64,000 nt of DNA, taken from Methylorubrum populi (GTDB taxonomy: Bacteria; Pseudomonadota; Alphaproteobacteria; Rhizobiales; Beijerinckiaceae). The notes under the pieces were generated by a model. It worked only from the letters and a program-made list of their open reading frames with translations. It had not been told where the DNA came from and ran no database searches. The stretch spans positions 4,984,501-5,048,500 of the forward strand of contig NZ_AP014809.1 in assembly GCF_002355515.1 (NCBI RefSeq), given 5' to 3'. The stretch's first letter is position 1. The number at the start of each line of letters is the position of its first letter. Position numbers and translations under genes: made by a program. This document shows, piece by piece, positions 50,304 through 59,798 of this stretch.

Positions 50304-51851
50304 TCAACCGTCGAAGATGGCTACGGAGATAATACTCGCGTCTCGCAGGGCATCATTTCGGTCGAACAACCGAATTGCAACTTGAGACGCACTCTCGCCG
50401 AACGTCTGCACAGTAACCGGGGCATTCGTTGAGACAACGGGTGTTTTAGTCGCGTTCCCCGTTGAGTCGAGTAGAGTTATCGTGTAGGTGCCGGTTGCAT
50501 CTTTAGAAATATTCGCCACACCAAATGACGATACCGGCGCAACTTGCCCGCTCGCCACAGTGCCGTCGAACCTAGCGCGGGCGATAACCCGAGCGCTGAG
50601 TAGTCCAGGCGCCTCAACCGGGCTGTTGTAAATCGGTGAACTATCGCTGAAGGTAAACTTGTTCGACGGGCCGTAGTGCTGGATATATCTGCGAGAAGCC
50701 AGAGGCTGATAATCATTGTAACTTCGATGAGCGCACGCCCTCATATCAAGTTTGACATGGCCAGAATTCGCACTTGTCTCAACCATGACGTTGTGCGTGG
50801 CAAAATGCGATGAATCCGGCCGATTGAAGGTAACTCCGGTCATTGAATAGGTTGAGGGATCGCTGCCTGCGGTCAGCATTATATCGGAGAGTCCAATATT
50901 CCCCTCAACATATGTACCCAGCATCGACAGCGCTGCTCCGCCTTCGCCGCCCGAGTTGAGCATCTGAAGGCCGAACCCAAATCCCCCAGCATCTCCCCCG
51001 TTTGCCTCGATGCTTCCCCCTACAATCGCCACACAAGATGCAGCTTCGATATGAGCCCCGTAGAGAGAATTTAGAGAAATAACGGGGGCGTTAAATGTAA
51101 GCGCGTTTCCATTCGAGAATGTAGTTCTCGGGAATACGCGCAGCCCAGCACGATTGTATTTTGCTTCCCACTTACTAAAGGAGCAAGAGACGACGTCTGT
51201 GAGTCCGAACCCGAGCCCGAACCCTTCCACATAAATGGGATCAAAATCGGCAAAGGCTAGTTTTTTCAGCGACAGGCCGACGGCCTGCTGTTTGCCGCCC
51301 GTCGTGATTGTAAATCCCCCCAGGCGGTGCCTCAAATAGGCGCCGAAATTTCCGCTGATGGCCGGGTCTCCAACAATCGTCAGCGCTGACAGATTGCCAT
51401 CTGGCCCGTCATAGAACAATTGTGCCGATGAGGGGCCAGCAGCCTGGAAGTTTGGCGTGCGCCCATCTTCAAGTCGCTTGGAGATATCGAGGGTGAGCGG
51501 TCTTACAAATCTAAATTTCCCTTTGTTTAGAAAGAAACGATCCGCCCTCAGGGAGGCGTTCCCCAAGGCATCTTCCAAGTATGCCGTTGCATCGGTAACA
51601 CCATCCCCTGGCGCTCCAAGCGCTTTGAAGTTGATGTCGTCACTGAACCAATCACGCAACAGTCGCCCGGCGACGGGCTGCTGTGGGAGCTTGTCTTTTT
51701 GGACCGCGCCGTCGATAGCGGCGGCGATCGTCTTGATTCCACCTTCAAGCGGCACAGGTGCCGCAGCTAACGCTGCGCCAACCCGCGCATCTCCAGGCTT
51801 CAATTCGGACAGAACACCGTCGATATATGCGCCAAAGCGAAACTCGGGCAT
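50304..51851 (-). CDS. Phage tailspike-like protein, beta-helix type (515 aa)
   Basis: The N-terminal part starts MPEFRFGAYIDGVLSELKPG; at about residue 75 the tailspike signature NFKALGAPGDGVTDATAYLE opens a probable right-handed beta-helix (pectate-lyase-like fold) with Asn-rich repeats to the C-terminus. It should bind or cut capsule or LPS. The gene is clearly more AT-rich than its neighbours, pointing to recent exchange of the host-range determinant. Confidence 0.75.
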   Translation of the reverse strand: MPEFRFGAYIDGVLSELKPGDARVGAALAAAPVPLEGGIKTIAAAIDGAVQKDKLPQQPVAGRLLRDWFSDDINFKALGAPGDGVTDATAYLEDALGNASLRADRFFLNKGKFRFVRPLTLDISKRLEDGRTPNFQAAGPSSAQLFYDGPDGNLSALTIVGDPAISGNFGAYLRHRLGGFTITTGGKQQAVGLSLKKLAFADFDPIYVEGFGLGFGLTDVVSCSFSKWEAKYNRAGLRVFPRTTFSNGNALTFNAPVISLNSLYGAHIEAASCVAIVGGSIEANGGDAGGFGFGLQMLNSGGEGGAALSMLGTYVEGNIGLSDIMLTAGSDPSTYSMTGVTFNRPDSSHFATHNVMVETSANSGHVKLDMRACAHRSYNDYQPLASRRYIQHYGPSNKFTFSDSSPIYNSPVEAPGLLSARVIARARFDGTVASGQVAPVSSFGVANISKDATGTYTITLLDSTGNATKTPVVSTNAPVTVQTFGESASQVAIRLFDRNDALRDASIISVAIFDG

Positions 51852-51901
51852 GCAGATGCCTTGCTGTCAGGTGATGTACGGAAGACAGGAGCGCGCGAGC
51901 G

Positions 51902-54172
51902 CTAGAAGCCCTCAACCGTCCAGTACGCCGCCAGGGTCACCCCAGAGGCGTTGCCGGCGACAACGACAGTGATTACCGTGCCCGTGACGCTGATGATCGA
52001 GAGCCCGACTGTGGCGCCGTTCGAGTTGCCCGGCGTCACCATGGCGACCGGCGTCTCGTGGAAGAACGGGAGGACGCCGCCGGACCGGCGCGGGAGCGGG
52101 ATGGTAAACCGTCCCTGAGCGTCGGACGTGTACACGCCGACTCCCTTGAACCGATAGTAGCCGCTGTCGCTGACCGTCCCGCCTTTTGAAGCCGCATCGG
52201 CCTCGCTGATCTGGTACGGCTGATCGCCCGTGCCGGCGTAGACGACGACCGGCGGGTTGCCCCACCAATTCAACAGTTTCGTGCGACGCTCGACGATCGT
52301 GCCCGTCTTCGACCCACCCATACGGAAGGCGCACGTTGCGGTGGCGTGGTCGGTGAGCAGCGAGCTTCCGGTGATCTCGCCCGCGAAGCAGGCCGTGTCC
52401 GTGTGGACGAGGACGTAGTTGGTACGCGTGCTCCCGTCCGAGGGGGCTCCGGCCGAGAACTGCATTCCGTCCAGCATGAAGTCGTTCACGTCGCGGAAGT
52501 TGACGTGCCGCAGCTCGCCCCCATCCGTCACGACGCCGGCCGGCAGCGGTCGGCCGGCGTTGTTGGCCGTCTGTATCCAGAACCCGCCACGCACGCGCAC
52601 GCCCTTGCAGCGGTACATGTCGAGGGCGAACCCGAGGCCTTCCCAATCGCAGCCATTGAACTCCCAGAGGAGGGAGTAATAGAAGCCGGAGCGACTGTTG
52701 TTGACGCGACAGAAGCCCCAGCCGTTGTAGCCATGGCATCCAGAAAACAGCACGGCTTCGAGGGCTTGAGCGCAAGAACAGTCCCACGCCCACGTATAGT
52801 TGGCGACGATGACGTCCTTCCACGAGTAGGCGAACGAGCCGTAGGTGCAGGCATTGGTGACCTTGACCTCAATGCCGGCGCCAGCCTGCATCTGATTGTC
52901 GGGACCGAACACCTGAAGGTCGTAGATCGTCGCCCCGCGCGGCATATCTCCGAGCAGCCATCCGCGTGTACCGCGATCAAATCGAGCCTTCTGCACGGTG
53001 AGGCATTGGCCGCGTCCGATCCCGCCCACACCGAAGAATGTCGTGAGCAGGGTCGTCGGAACGCTCGACGCACTGTCGAGATCGACGCCGCGCCATGTGA
53101 AGGGCCCCGACGCCTTCGCGGCCTCCGTGCCGTGATTCCAGCACCCCGACGAGGCTCCGACGCATTTGATCGTCGCGGGACCGGGGCTTGAGACGTGGCA
53201 TGCCTTGGTTGCGGTGCTGTCGATCGGGAACGAGGTCAGCGCCGTGCAGCCGCGCGGGAGCACCGTGCAAGAGGCCATCCCGTTCCCGACGGCAATATCG
53301 ATCCGACGCTGGATCGCGTGGCCGTCGATCTCCTCCGTCAGGGCGACCGCACGCGGGAATACGGCTTTCGCTGCCGCTAGGCCCGCCGAGCCCGTGCCGA
53401 ATCGCTCGCTGAGCGGATGGCTCTGCCCGTCTCCAACGAAGCCGAGCGCGCGCAGCTCAGCGCCCTCAATCATCAGGTCGGCGAGCCAATCGAGGATCGT
53501 CTTGTTCGAGGACGGAAGGTTGTAGCCGGCCGCCGCTTGAAGGAACGCGGCGAGACCGAGCTTGCCCGACAGAGCGGGGTCCAGCGCGGCCGGCGTCACG
53601 AACTTGTCGGTCGCCTCGCCTTGATCCACGTCGGCGGACGATGCGGCCGAGGCGAACCCGCCCGGCACGACGAGCGCCGTACCCTCCTCGGCAACGACGC
53701 GCGCCTCCCCGAGGGCGACGACGACCTGACCTGATGCCGTCGCGGTCGCCACAATCTGCCGCCAGCCAGAGGCGGGAGGGGTCGTGACGAGGGTGCCGTT
53801 GGCTCCGACGAAGAGTGTTGTCCCAGCCGTGAAGCCGCCGTCGGGGCCGAGCAAGTCCCCGGCATTCTGGATGGAGGCCGGCAATCCAACCGAAGCGCCC
53901 CGTGCCGTGATGCCGATGATTCGGCCTCGGTGGGTAGGATCGGAGGGGGCCGCAGGAATGACCGAGCCGTCCGCATTGGCAACGAGAGCCCGCCAGGCCG
54001 GGATGCTCGCCGCAGCGGTGCGGGTAAAGATGACGCCCTGCCCCGGTGCGCCATCGCGGCCATCGGTGCCGTTCCGGCCATCCACGCCGTCAGTGCCGTC
54101 ACGCCCTGGCGTGCCGATGCCCGGCACATAGATGGCGGACGGTGCGGGCACCGTGCTGTTTACGATAGCCAT
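51902..54172 (-). CDS. Large phage tail fibre/spike protein with collagen-like N-terminus (756 aa)
   Basis: From ATG at 54172: MAIVNSTVPAPSAIYVPGIG followed by a collagen-like run (GTPGRDGTDGVDGRNGTDGR), a linker, a block typical of tail fibres (FVTPAALDPALSGKLGLAAF), then LRALGFVGDGQSHPLSERFG, resembling the pectate-lyase-type entry (residue about 245), and a long beta-rich region to the C-terminal LAAYWTVEGF. GC content is that of the phage, unlike the spike gene next to it. Probably an adaptor or fibre bearing depolymerase-like domains. Confidence 0.72.
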   Translation of the reverse strand: MAIVNSTVPAPSAIYVPGIGTPGRDGTDGVDGRNGTDGRDGAPGQGVIFTRTAAASIPAWRALVANADGSVIPAAPSDPTHRGRIIGITARGASVGLPASIQNAGDLLGPDGGFTAGTTLFVGANGTLVTTPPASGWRQIVATATASGQVVVALGEARVVAEEGTALVVPGGFASAASSADVDQGEATDKFVTPAALDPALSGKLGLAAFLQAAAGYNLPSSNKTILDWLADLMIEGAELRALGFVGDGQSHPLSERFGTGSAGLAAAKAVFPRAVALTEEIDGHAIQRRIDIAVGNGMASCTVLPRGCTALTSFPIDSTATKACHVSSPGPATIKCVGASSGCWNHGTEAAKASGPFTWRGVDLDSASSVPTTLLTTFFGVGGIGRGQCLTVQKARFDRGTRGWLLGDMPRGATIYDLQVFGPDNQMQAGAGIEVKVTNACTYGSFAYSWKDVIVANYTWAWDCSCAQALEAVLFSGCHGYNGWGFCRVNNSRSGFYYSLLWEFNGCDWEGLGFALDMYRCKGVRVRGGFWIQTANNAGRPLPAGVVTDGGELRHVNFRDVNDFMLDGMQFSAGAPSDGSTRTNYVLVHTDTACFAGEITGSSLLTDHATATCAFRMGGSKTGTIVERRTKLLNWWGNPPVVVYAGTGDQPYQISEADAASKGGTVSDSGYYRFKGVGVYTSDAQGRFTIPLPRRSGGVLPFFHETPVAMVTPGNSNGATVGLSIISVTGTVITVVVAGNASGVTLAAYWTVEGF

Positions 54173-54255
54173 GATGGGAGACCCACGGCGCAAGGGACCG
54201 CGGAGGCGGACAGCCTCGACACGATCAGGAGCGGAAAAGGGTGATGCGTGACCCG

Positions 54256-54933
54256 TCAGGCCACGCGGGTGACGCCCGGCACGATGTTCGCCGTGCCGCT
54301 GTAGACGCGGCGCGTGATGCTGCCGTCGCGGGCAATCAGGTCGTAGTCGTAGAGGGCTGGTGCGATGCCCTGCATCTTGGCGGCAGGGAAGGCGATGTTG
54401 ACCGTTCCACCGGCGCCTGCGTTGACCAGCGTCGGCGTCGGGGCCGCTTCGGTCGAAGCCGACAGAACCACCGTGGCAGGATAGTCCGAGGCCGTGCCAA
54501 GCGTGCGCCGAAGCTGCATGTCGAAGCGGATGCCAGACACGTCCTGCAAGGCGCCGAGCACAGCCAGCGAGAACCCATCATCGACCGCGAAAGCCGTTGA
54601 ACCCTGATTGACCGTCAGGCTCATTCCGTTGACGACGAGCGGCGCGCCGACGACCCCGCGGGCGAGTTCGTTCGCTCCCCCGCCGACTTGGAGCAGTGAG
54701 AGCGAGTAGAAGGTTGCCCCCGCCTCGATATCGGTGATGACGATGCGATACGTGCCGAGCGGCGTGTAGGGCTGCACCGTCACGGCGCCGACCGTGCCGT
54801 TGCCCTTGTTGGATGGATCGGCCACCTCGACCGGCGACGCTGCCACGACGAAGGCGAAGCCATCGACCCAATCCTCGTTGGTGCCGGTCTCGAAATTCTG
54901 CTTGCGCGGGATGATATTGAGGATCTGGCTCAC
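54256..54933 (-). CDS. Phage tail protein with paired beta domains (225 aa)
   Basis: From GTG at 54933 (or 54936): VSQILNIIPRKQNFETGTNE, then a beta domain (TYRIVITDIEAGATFYSLSL) and a second beta domain with an upper-baseplate/BppU-like pattern (GFSLAVLGALQDVSGIRFDM, YDYDLIARDGSITRRVYSGT). Lies between fibre genes. Exact role unknown. Confidence 0.6.
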   Translation of the reverse strand: MSQILNIIPRKQNFETGTNEDWVDGFAFVVAASPVEVADPSNKGNGTVGAVTVQPYTPLGTYRIVITDIEAGATFYSLSLLQVGGGANELARGVVGAPLVVNGMSLTVNQGSTAFAVDDGFSLAVLGALQDVSGIRFDMQLRRTLGTASDYPATVVLSASTEAAPTPTLVNAGAGGTVNIAFPAAKMQGIAPALYDYDLIARDGSITRRVYSGTANIVPGVTRVA

Positions 54934-54944
54934 CACGAGAGGGC

Positions 54945-55370
54945 TTAGCTCCCGATCGTCACGGCTTGGCGAAAAAGGTCGTCGATGGCGGCGCTGTCGA
55001 GGTCCACAAGTTCGCCGATCGCAGTCACGTAGGCGTTGTTGCGCTCCCACGTGCCCGCAAGTGCGTACCAGTCCTTGACGTCGTCATCCGCCTTGGCGAT
55101 GGCCGCCTCCACCTTCTCACGCAGATCAGAGCGGCGAAGCTGGATCTTGGCCTGCGCCGCACTGATGCTCGGCGGAACTGGATCGGGCTGCGGCGGGGGC
55201 TTCTTGAACTTGCCCTTGGCGTAGAGGTCTCCTTCCGCCACGCTGTCGTTGCAGGCAACCAGAGCCGCAGCGAACTCGGGCCGGAACACATCCTCGCCGG
55301 GCTTCAGGCCATCTTCGACGGTCAGGATCTCGCGAACCGTCCCGTCCACGACATGGGCGAAGGTCTGCAT
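54945..55370 (-). CDS. Phage tail-fibre-region protein (141 aa)
   Basis: Starts MQTFAHVVDGTVREILTVED, then a Pro-rich linker (KKPPPQPDPVPPSISAAQAK) and a helical C-terminus (LREKVEAAIAKADDDVKDWY). The layout (a short N-terminal domain, linker, helices) is that of tail-fibre assembly or connector proteins. Confidence 0.6.
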   Translation of the reverse strand: MQTFAHVVDGTVREILTVEDGLKPGEDVFRPEFAAALVACNDSVAEGDLYAKGKFKKPPPQPDPVPPSISAAQAKIQLRRSDLREKVEAAIAKADDDVKDWYALAGTWERNNAYVTAIGELVDLDSAAIDDLFRQAVTIGS

Positions 55371-55385
55371 GTCAAAGAGCCCCGA

Positions 55386-56570
55386 TCAGTACTGAATGAA
55401 GATGGCGCCATCCGCGCCGTTACCGCCGACCTGAGCGGTGTTCGTGTGCCAGATGCCGCCGCCGCCGGAGCCCGGAGCGAAGCCGTCAAGCACGCCGTTG
55501 GTGTTGTTGGTCGCAGTTCGACCGCCGCCACCGAAGGCTGATGCCGCACCCTGGCCGCCTTGGACGGCGTTGCTGTAGGGGTTCCCGTCGCCGCCGTTTG
55601 AGCCGTAGAGATTGCGCTGGCCGCCGAGCCCGCCGCCGGGCGTGCCGCCAGGCGAGCCGTTGCCGCCTCCGCGTCCACCTGTGCCGCCGGACGCCTGCAT
55701 CAGCGAACCGACCGTGGTTGTGCCACCGGTTGTCGCCACAGCATTGTTGCCGTTGTTCGCGCCGATGCCCTTGGCTCCGACGACGAGCGCGATGGTGTCG
55801 CCGGGATTGACGCTGAACCAGCCCGCAGCGTATCCGCCCGAGCCGCCGCCGCCCGACGACCACGTCGCGCCGCCGCCGCCGCCTCCACCGCCACCGCCAG
55901 CGCCAACGCACTCGGCGAAGATCCAGAACACGCCGGGCGGGACCGTGAAGGTGTAGTTGCCTGCTGCCGTGTAGGACGAGAGACGCCGCGCCGGGAGGTT
56001 GGAGGACCGGATGCCCTGCACCCGCAGAACCGAGCCGTCATCCGACATGAGCAGGATGTCGCCCGTGCCCCAATCGCCAGCCTGGATCTGCGTGCCATCC
56101 GATCTGACGACTGCACGAGCACCCTGCCCGTCGAGGTTGGCAACCACGGCCCCGGTTGGCGCAAACAGCACGCGGATCTGGTAGAGCGCGCCGGCCACGT
56201 AGCTTGCGATGTCGGGCGAGACGTTGGCGACGATGTTGTTCTGCGTGCCCGTATCTAGACCATAGTGAACCCGCTCGACCGAAGGCACCACGTTGGCGCC
56301 AACGTATTGACCAAGCGCGTTCTGAAAGTTGGTCCGCAGTCCAGCGATGTCGCCGTTATCGCGCGCATCGTAGTTTTGCGCCGCGATGAAGTCACCGATC
56401 ATGGAGGCGAGGACGGTGCCTTGTCGCCATGCATTGTTGGCGAGGAGCGGATCGGCCTCCCCTTCCACGACGCCGGTTTGCCGCGCCGCGTTCGCCATGT
56501 AACTGGCGACGGTGTAGACATTCGCTCCCGAACCCGTAGCGAACGGGTAGAAGTCGTTCTGACCAGCCAT
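55386..56570 (-). CDS. Phage tail fibre protein with glycine-rich domain (394 aa)
   Basis: Starts MAGQNDFYPFATGSGANVYT, typical of phage tail fibres. From about residue 195 the sequence YTFTVPPGVFWIFAECVGAG leads into a very long Gly-rich domain (Gly runs near residues 222-250, then many GGxGG repeats to the end, finishing in NGADGAIFIQY). Such domains form polyglycine-II sheets in some phage adhesins. The domain is a slippage-prone, host-binding tip. Confidence 0.75.
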   Translation of the reverse strand: MAGQNDFYPFATGSGANVYTVASYMANAARQTGVVEGEADPLLANNAWRQGTVLASMIGDFIAAQNYDARDNGDIAGLRTNFQNALGQYVGANVVPSVERVHYGLDTGTQNNIVANVSPDIASYVAGALYQIRVLFAPTGAVVANLDGQGARAVVRSDGTQIQAGDWGTGDILLMSDDGSVLRVQGIRSSNLPARRLSSYTAAGNYTFTVPPGVFWIFAECVGAGGGGGGGGGGATWSSGGGGSGGYAAGWFSVNPGDTIALVVGAKGIGANNGNNAVATTGGTTTVGSLMQASGGTGGRGGGNGSPGGTPGGGLGGQRNLYGSNGGDGNPYSNAVQGGQGAASAFGGGGRTATNNTNGVLDGFAPGSGGGGIWHTNTAQVGGNGADGAIFIQY

Positions 56571-56601
56571 TGCTTGCCTGCAAGTTAGGGGAGGCGGAGC
56601 C

Positions 56602-57393
56602 TCAAGCTTTGTTCAGCAGATATTCCGGGGAAACGGCCCAAGCGCCTGCCCCCCAGCCGGAAATGTACTTGTTCTGCACGCCGAATCCGAAGATCGGCCG
56701 CCGATTGACCGAGGTGACGCGGTACGTCACCGTCACGCCGGCTGGTTTCAACCGAAGTGCGTTCTGACCGAGCAATCCGAGCATGACCGGAGGCGGGATC
56801 TTGCCGGCGATGCAAATGCTCATGGCGACGTTGACGGTGCCGATATTCGGCTTCTGCACCCCATCGCCTCGCCAGGAACCCCGCTGCCATCCTCGGCCAG
56901 CGATGCCCCACGCGAACGTGGCGCGCGGGAACGGCACCTGCCCCTTGTCCTGGATAAAGACGAAGGTCTCGGGGTCGATGAAGAAGGCGTCCAACACCTC
57001 CTGCGCTCCCGGCACCGTGCCGTCCCACCGATTGGCGAGCACCACGGCCTTCAGCAGACGCCGATAGGTCTCGTCATCAAGGAGGGAGACACCGAAGCGC
57101 TGCGAGAAGGGCTGGCGCCAAACGCCTTGGCCCCATCCCCGCCCCGGCGTCGCCCACGCGAAATAGGCATTCGGGATCGGCACCGGCACGCGGCGTGATG
57201 GGCCAATCCACTCACCGTCTACATCGAGTTGCGCGCCGGCCGCCGTGTCGAGATCGTAGGCGACTGGGATTGAGGCGATGACGGCCTTCGCCGTGGTGAT
57301 CGGCTCCAAAGTGGCCGAGACCGTCGCGCTGAACTTCGGACGCGGCGATTGCCACGGCGTGATCCGGCCGAGGTAGTCGTCGAGCGTGACCAT
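56602..57393 (-). CDS. DUF2612 baseplate-associated protein (263 aa)
   Basis: Starts MVTLDDYLGRITPWQSPRPK; typical DUF2612 blocks are YDLDTAAGAQLDVDGEWIGP, DDETYRRLLKAVVLANRWDG and IPPPVMLGLLGQNALRLKPA. The family sits after baseplate J in contractile-tail phages and joins baseplate to fibres. Two internal FAWGIAGRGWQRG/FAWATPGRGWGQG segments (and a third GWGAGAW) are repeats. Starts within the stop of the baseplate J gene. Confidence 0.82.
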   Translation of the reverse strand: MVTLDDYLGRITPWQSPRPKFSATVSATLEPITTAKAVIASIPVAYDLDTAAGAQLDVDGEWIGPSRRVPVPIPNAYFAWATPGRGWGQGVWRQPFSQRFGVSLLDDETYRRLLKAVVLANRWDGTVPGAQEVLDAFFIDPETFVFIQDKGQVPFPRATFAWGIAGRGWQRGSWRGDGVQKPNIGTVNVAMSICIAGKIPPPVMLGLLGQNALRLKPAGVTVTYRVTSVNRRPIFGFGVQNKYISGWGAGAWAVSPEYLLNKA

Positions 57394-58580
57394 CAGCCGA
57401 CGACCGTGACGTTCACGTCCTCAGCGGCGCACACCAAGCGCTCGTAGAAGGCCACCTCCAAGTCAGAGGGCTCGCCCGGCGCAAAGCCGTCGCGCGTCGC
57501 TACCATGCCATCCGGCACGATCTCGAACGGCGCATTGATCGGCGACTCCTTCAGGTTCGCGGCGTCATAGGCGCGGCTGAGCGGGAGACGGTTGCCAATG
57601 CCGAGGGCGTTGACCCAAGCCGCTACAGCCTGCTGGATCGCAGCCTTGGTATCGGCGGTGTAGCCGCGAAACACCCGGATCGGGATGTAGAACGCGACCT
57701 TGACAGGCTTGGAGCGGAAGAACCCGACGTCGTGCGGGACGCCGTAATTGTCGGTCACGGGCACGATGACGTCGCCGTAGGTGCCGACACCGGGGGTCTT
57801 CTTCCGCGCGATGATGCCCGCGATGTCGTTGACGTCCCCGCCATCCACCACGGCCGCGATAGAGTGGGCCGGCACGCCATAGACGTCGATGATGTTGCTG
57901 TCGTTCTCGTAGACCCGGCTCGCCGCCACACCCGATACTGCCATCAGGGCACCGCGGAGGGAGTCAAGCGGGGTGTTCGCCGGCAGGCCTGTGGAGAGCG
58001 TCTGTCGCTGCCGAAGCTGGAGGTCCGTTTCAACAGGCAAGCCGGGCGAAGCCGGGCTCGGGTTCGTGACCGACTGCCATCCAAGCGTCGGAGTTGCGAC
58101 GATGGTGACGGTATTGGTCGGCGCCTGGACGTCGCCCTTCACCTGACAGGTTGCTGTTACGGTGATCTGTCCGCTGTTCGGGATGACAACCGGATCAGGC
58201 AGGCTCCATGCCACGCCGCTGGCATCTCGGGCCACGCCATCGGAAATGACCGAACCGACTTGGCCGACAATGAGGAGATCGACGGTGGAGAATGTCGCCG
58301 ACTTCCGGCGGATGCCGTTCAGCTTGACCACCGAAGACAGCCCCTCCCCCTGCGCGGTCGAGGGCGAGAAGGCGTTGAAGACGGAGACGGTCTCACCGTT
58401 GCAGTCGTGGATCGCGTTCGCCAGCAGGGCCATGAATTGGCCATCCTGGCTGTCCGCGCCGAGATACACGTCCTGCCCATAGATGCCGCGGTAGGCCGTC
58501 TGCACGTAGCCTAGGACGCTCTCGAACGTCGGCCGCACGATACCGGCCGCGGTGATCTGACAAGTTGGGGTGGTGCCCAT
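57393..58580 (-). CDS. Baseplate J-like protein
   Basis: A 395-residue contractile-tail baseplate wedge protein. Family blocks: FESVLGYVQTAYRGIYGQDV, LSSVVKLNGIRRKSATFSTV, VETDLQLRQRQTLSTGLPAN, AASRVYENDSNIIDVYGVPA with HSIAAVVDGG, and VKVAFYIPIRVFRGYTADTK. It works with the wedge protein encoded immediately upstream and DUF2612 protein downstream. Confidence 0.92.
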   Translation of the reverse strand: MGTTPTCQITAAGIVRPTFESVLGYVQTAYRGIYGQDVYLGADSQDGQFMALLANAIHDCNGETVSVFNAFSPSTAQGEGLSSVVKLNGIRRKSATFSTVDLLIVGQVGSVISDGVARDASGVAWSLPDPVVIPNSGQITVTATCQVKGDVQAPTNTVTIVATPTLGWQSVTNPSPASPGLPVETDLQLRQRQTLSTGLPANTPLDSLRGALMAVSGVAASRVYENDSNIIDVYGVPAHSIAAVVDGGDVNDIAGIIARKKTPGVGTYGDVIVPVTDNYGVPHDVGFFRSKPVKVAFYIPIRVFRGYTADTKAAIQQAVAAWVNALGIGNRLPLSRAYDAANLKESPINAPFEIVPDGMVATRDGFAPGEPSDLEVAFYERLVCAAEDVNVTVVG

Positions 58581-58581
58581 A

Positions 58582-58977
58582 TCAGCGCGCCTCGCGGACC
58601 GACGTGGTGACGGTCGCGGTGTTGACGGTCCGGCCCTGCTGGTCGGTCCGGCTGAAATCGGTGATGATCGCCGCGCTGACCAAGAAGCCGCGGGTATCGC
58701 GGTTCAGGACGCTGCTGTAGTCCGCGATCTCGGTAACGCCGGGCGTGTCGAGGATGCGAGCGCGCAGAGCCGGATCACGCATCGCCTCGGTGCGCTTGCC
58801 GAGCACCTGTGTCTCGTAGGGCGTGCCCTCGTCGAGATCCAAGTACCACTGGCCAGACCAGAGTTGCAGGCGGCTCTCTACGATCTGGGCGACTGCGTCG
58901 GGCGTGTCGCGGTGGAAGGCCGCTTGGTTGCCGCCGAACACGTAGTCGCCGGTCGCATCGACTTTCCGAACCCGCAT
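58582..58977 (-). CDS. Baseplate wedge protein, gp25-like role (131 aa)
   Basis: Starts MRVRKVDATGDYVFGGNQAA and contains VAQIVESRLQLWSGQWYLDL, DEGTPYETQVLGKR and RARILDTPGVTEIADYSSVL: the compact wedge-protein pattern found between spike and baseplate J genes in small myophages. Overlaps the spike gene by one base. Confidence 0.82.
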   Translation of the reverse strand: MRVRKVDATGDYVFGGNQAAFHRDTPDAVAQIVESRLQLWSGQWYLDLDEGTPYETQVLGKRTEAMRDPALRARILDTPGVTEIADYSSVLNRDTRGFLVSAAIITDFSRTDQQGRTVNTATVTTSVREAR

Positions 58978-59798
58978 CAGCGGATCACCTTAGCGAGCGT
59001 GTAGGAAGCGCGTTGGACGCCGTCAGAGGGCGCCTGGGCGGCCATGGCGATCAGAACGGCACCCGCGCCGATCAGGGCGCCCACAAAGCCGTTGGCGATG
59101 CCTGTGAAGCCGCCGCCGACCTGTCCAGTCAGGGTAGGTGCCTTGAAGCTCTTGTCCGAACTCACGGCATCGGTGAAGTGCGCGGCGCCCTTGAAGGTCG
59201 TGCCCTTGGCGGCATCCACAGCGAGCGCCGTCGAAGTCTTGATGGAGATGCCGCCGGTCGGGTTCACCGAGACCACGTGCTTGCCCCCATCGGCCGCCAT
59301 GGACGGCCCGTTCTTTGGGTGGAGGTCGAACACGTGCTTCCCGTCGTCGGACCGCATCTGCGCCGACTCCGTCGAGTAGTTCTCCAGCTTGCGCTTGCCG
59401 CTGCGAACGCCGGGGATGAAGAAGCCGTCCGACAGGCTGTTCCGCCGAGCATCGATCGCTGGCTGCGCGCCGCCCTGCTGATGCCATGCATCAAAGCCGC
59501 GCGAGGCGACAAGATAGATCCCCTCCTCGCCAGACTTGATCGGAAAGGTTGCTGTAGTCCCCCCACCGCTCGCGAACTGGATCGGCACGTCAGAGAACGG
59601 AGGCATCTCCACCAGTTCCTTGCTGCCGTCTGGCTTCCTGCGCACCGCCTTCACGAGCGCCTTTAGCTTCACGGTGTGGCCGTCCTTGCTGTCCTCGGAC
59701 ACGCCGACCGGGATCGCGATGTGCAGGCCCGAGAGCACCGCGTCGCGGATCGTCTCGTGCATCTCGGTCTCGTCGTCGAAGCGGTAACGCAGATCCAT
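58977..59798 (-). CDS. Gp138-type membrane-puncturing spike (273 aa)
   Basis: The N-terminal OB-like domain reads LSGLHIAIPVGVSEDSKDGH, VKLKALVKAVRRKPDGSKEL, PPFSDVPIQFASGGGTTATF, PIKSGEEGIYLVASRGFDAW: classic Gp138_N. A beta-repeat region follows (DGKHVFDLHPKNGPSM, GKHVVSVNPTGGISIKTSTA) and a hydrophobic Gly/Ala-rich tail (GIANGFVGALIGAGAVLIAM). It would form the tail-tip spike. Confidence 0.88.
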   Translation of the reverse strand: MDLRYRFDDETEMHETIRDAVLSGLHIAIPVGVSEDSKDGHTVKLKALVKAVRRKPDGSKELVEMPPFSDVPIQFASGGGTTATFPIKSGEEGIYLVASRGFDAWHQQGGAQPAIDARRNSLSDGFFIPGVRSGKRKLENYSTESAQMRSDDGKHVFDLHPKNGPSMAADGGKHVVSVNPTGGISIKTSTALAVDAAKGTTFKGAAHFTDAVSSDKSFKAPTLTGQVGGGFTGIANGFVGALIGAGAVLIAMAAQAPSDGVQRASYTLAKVIR

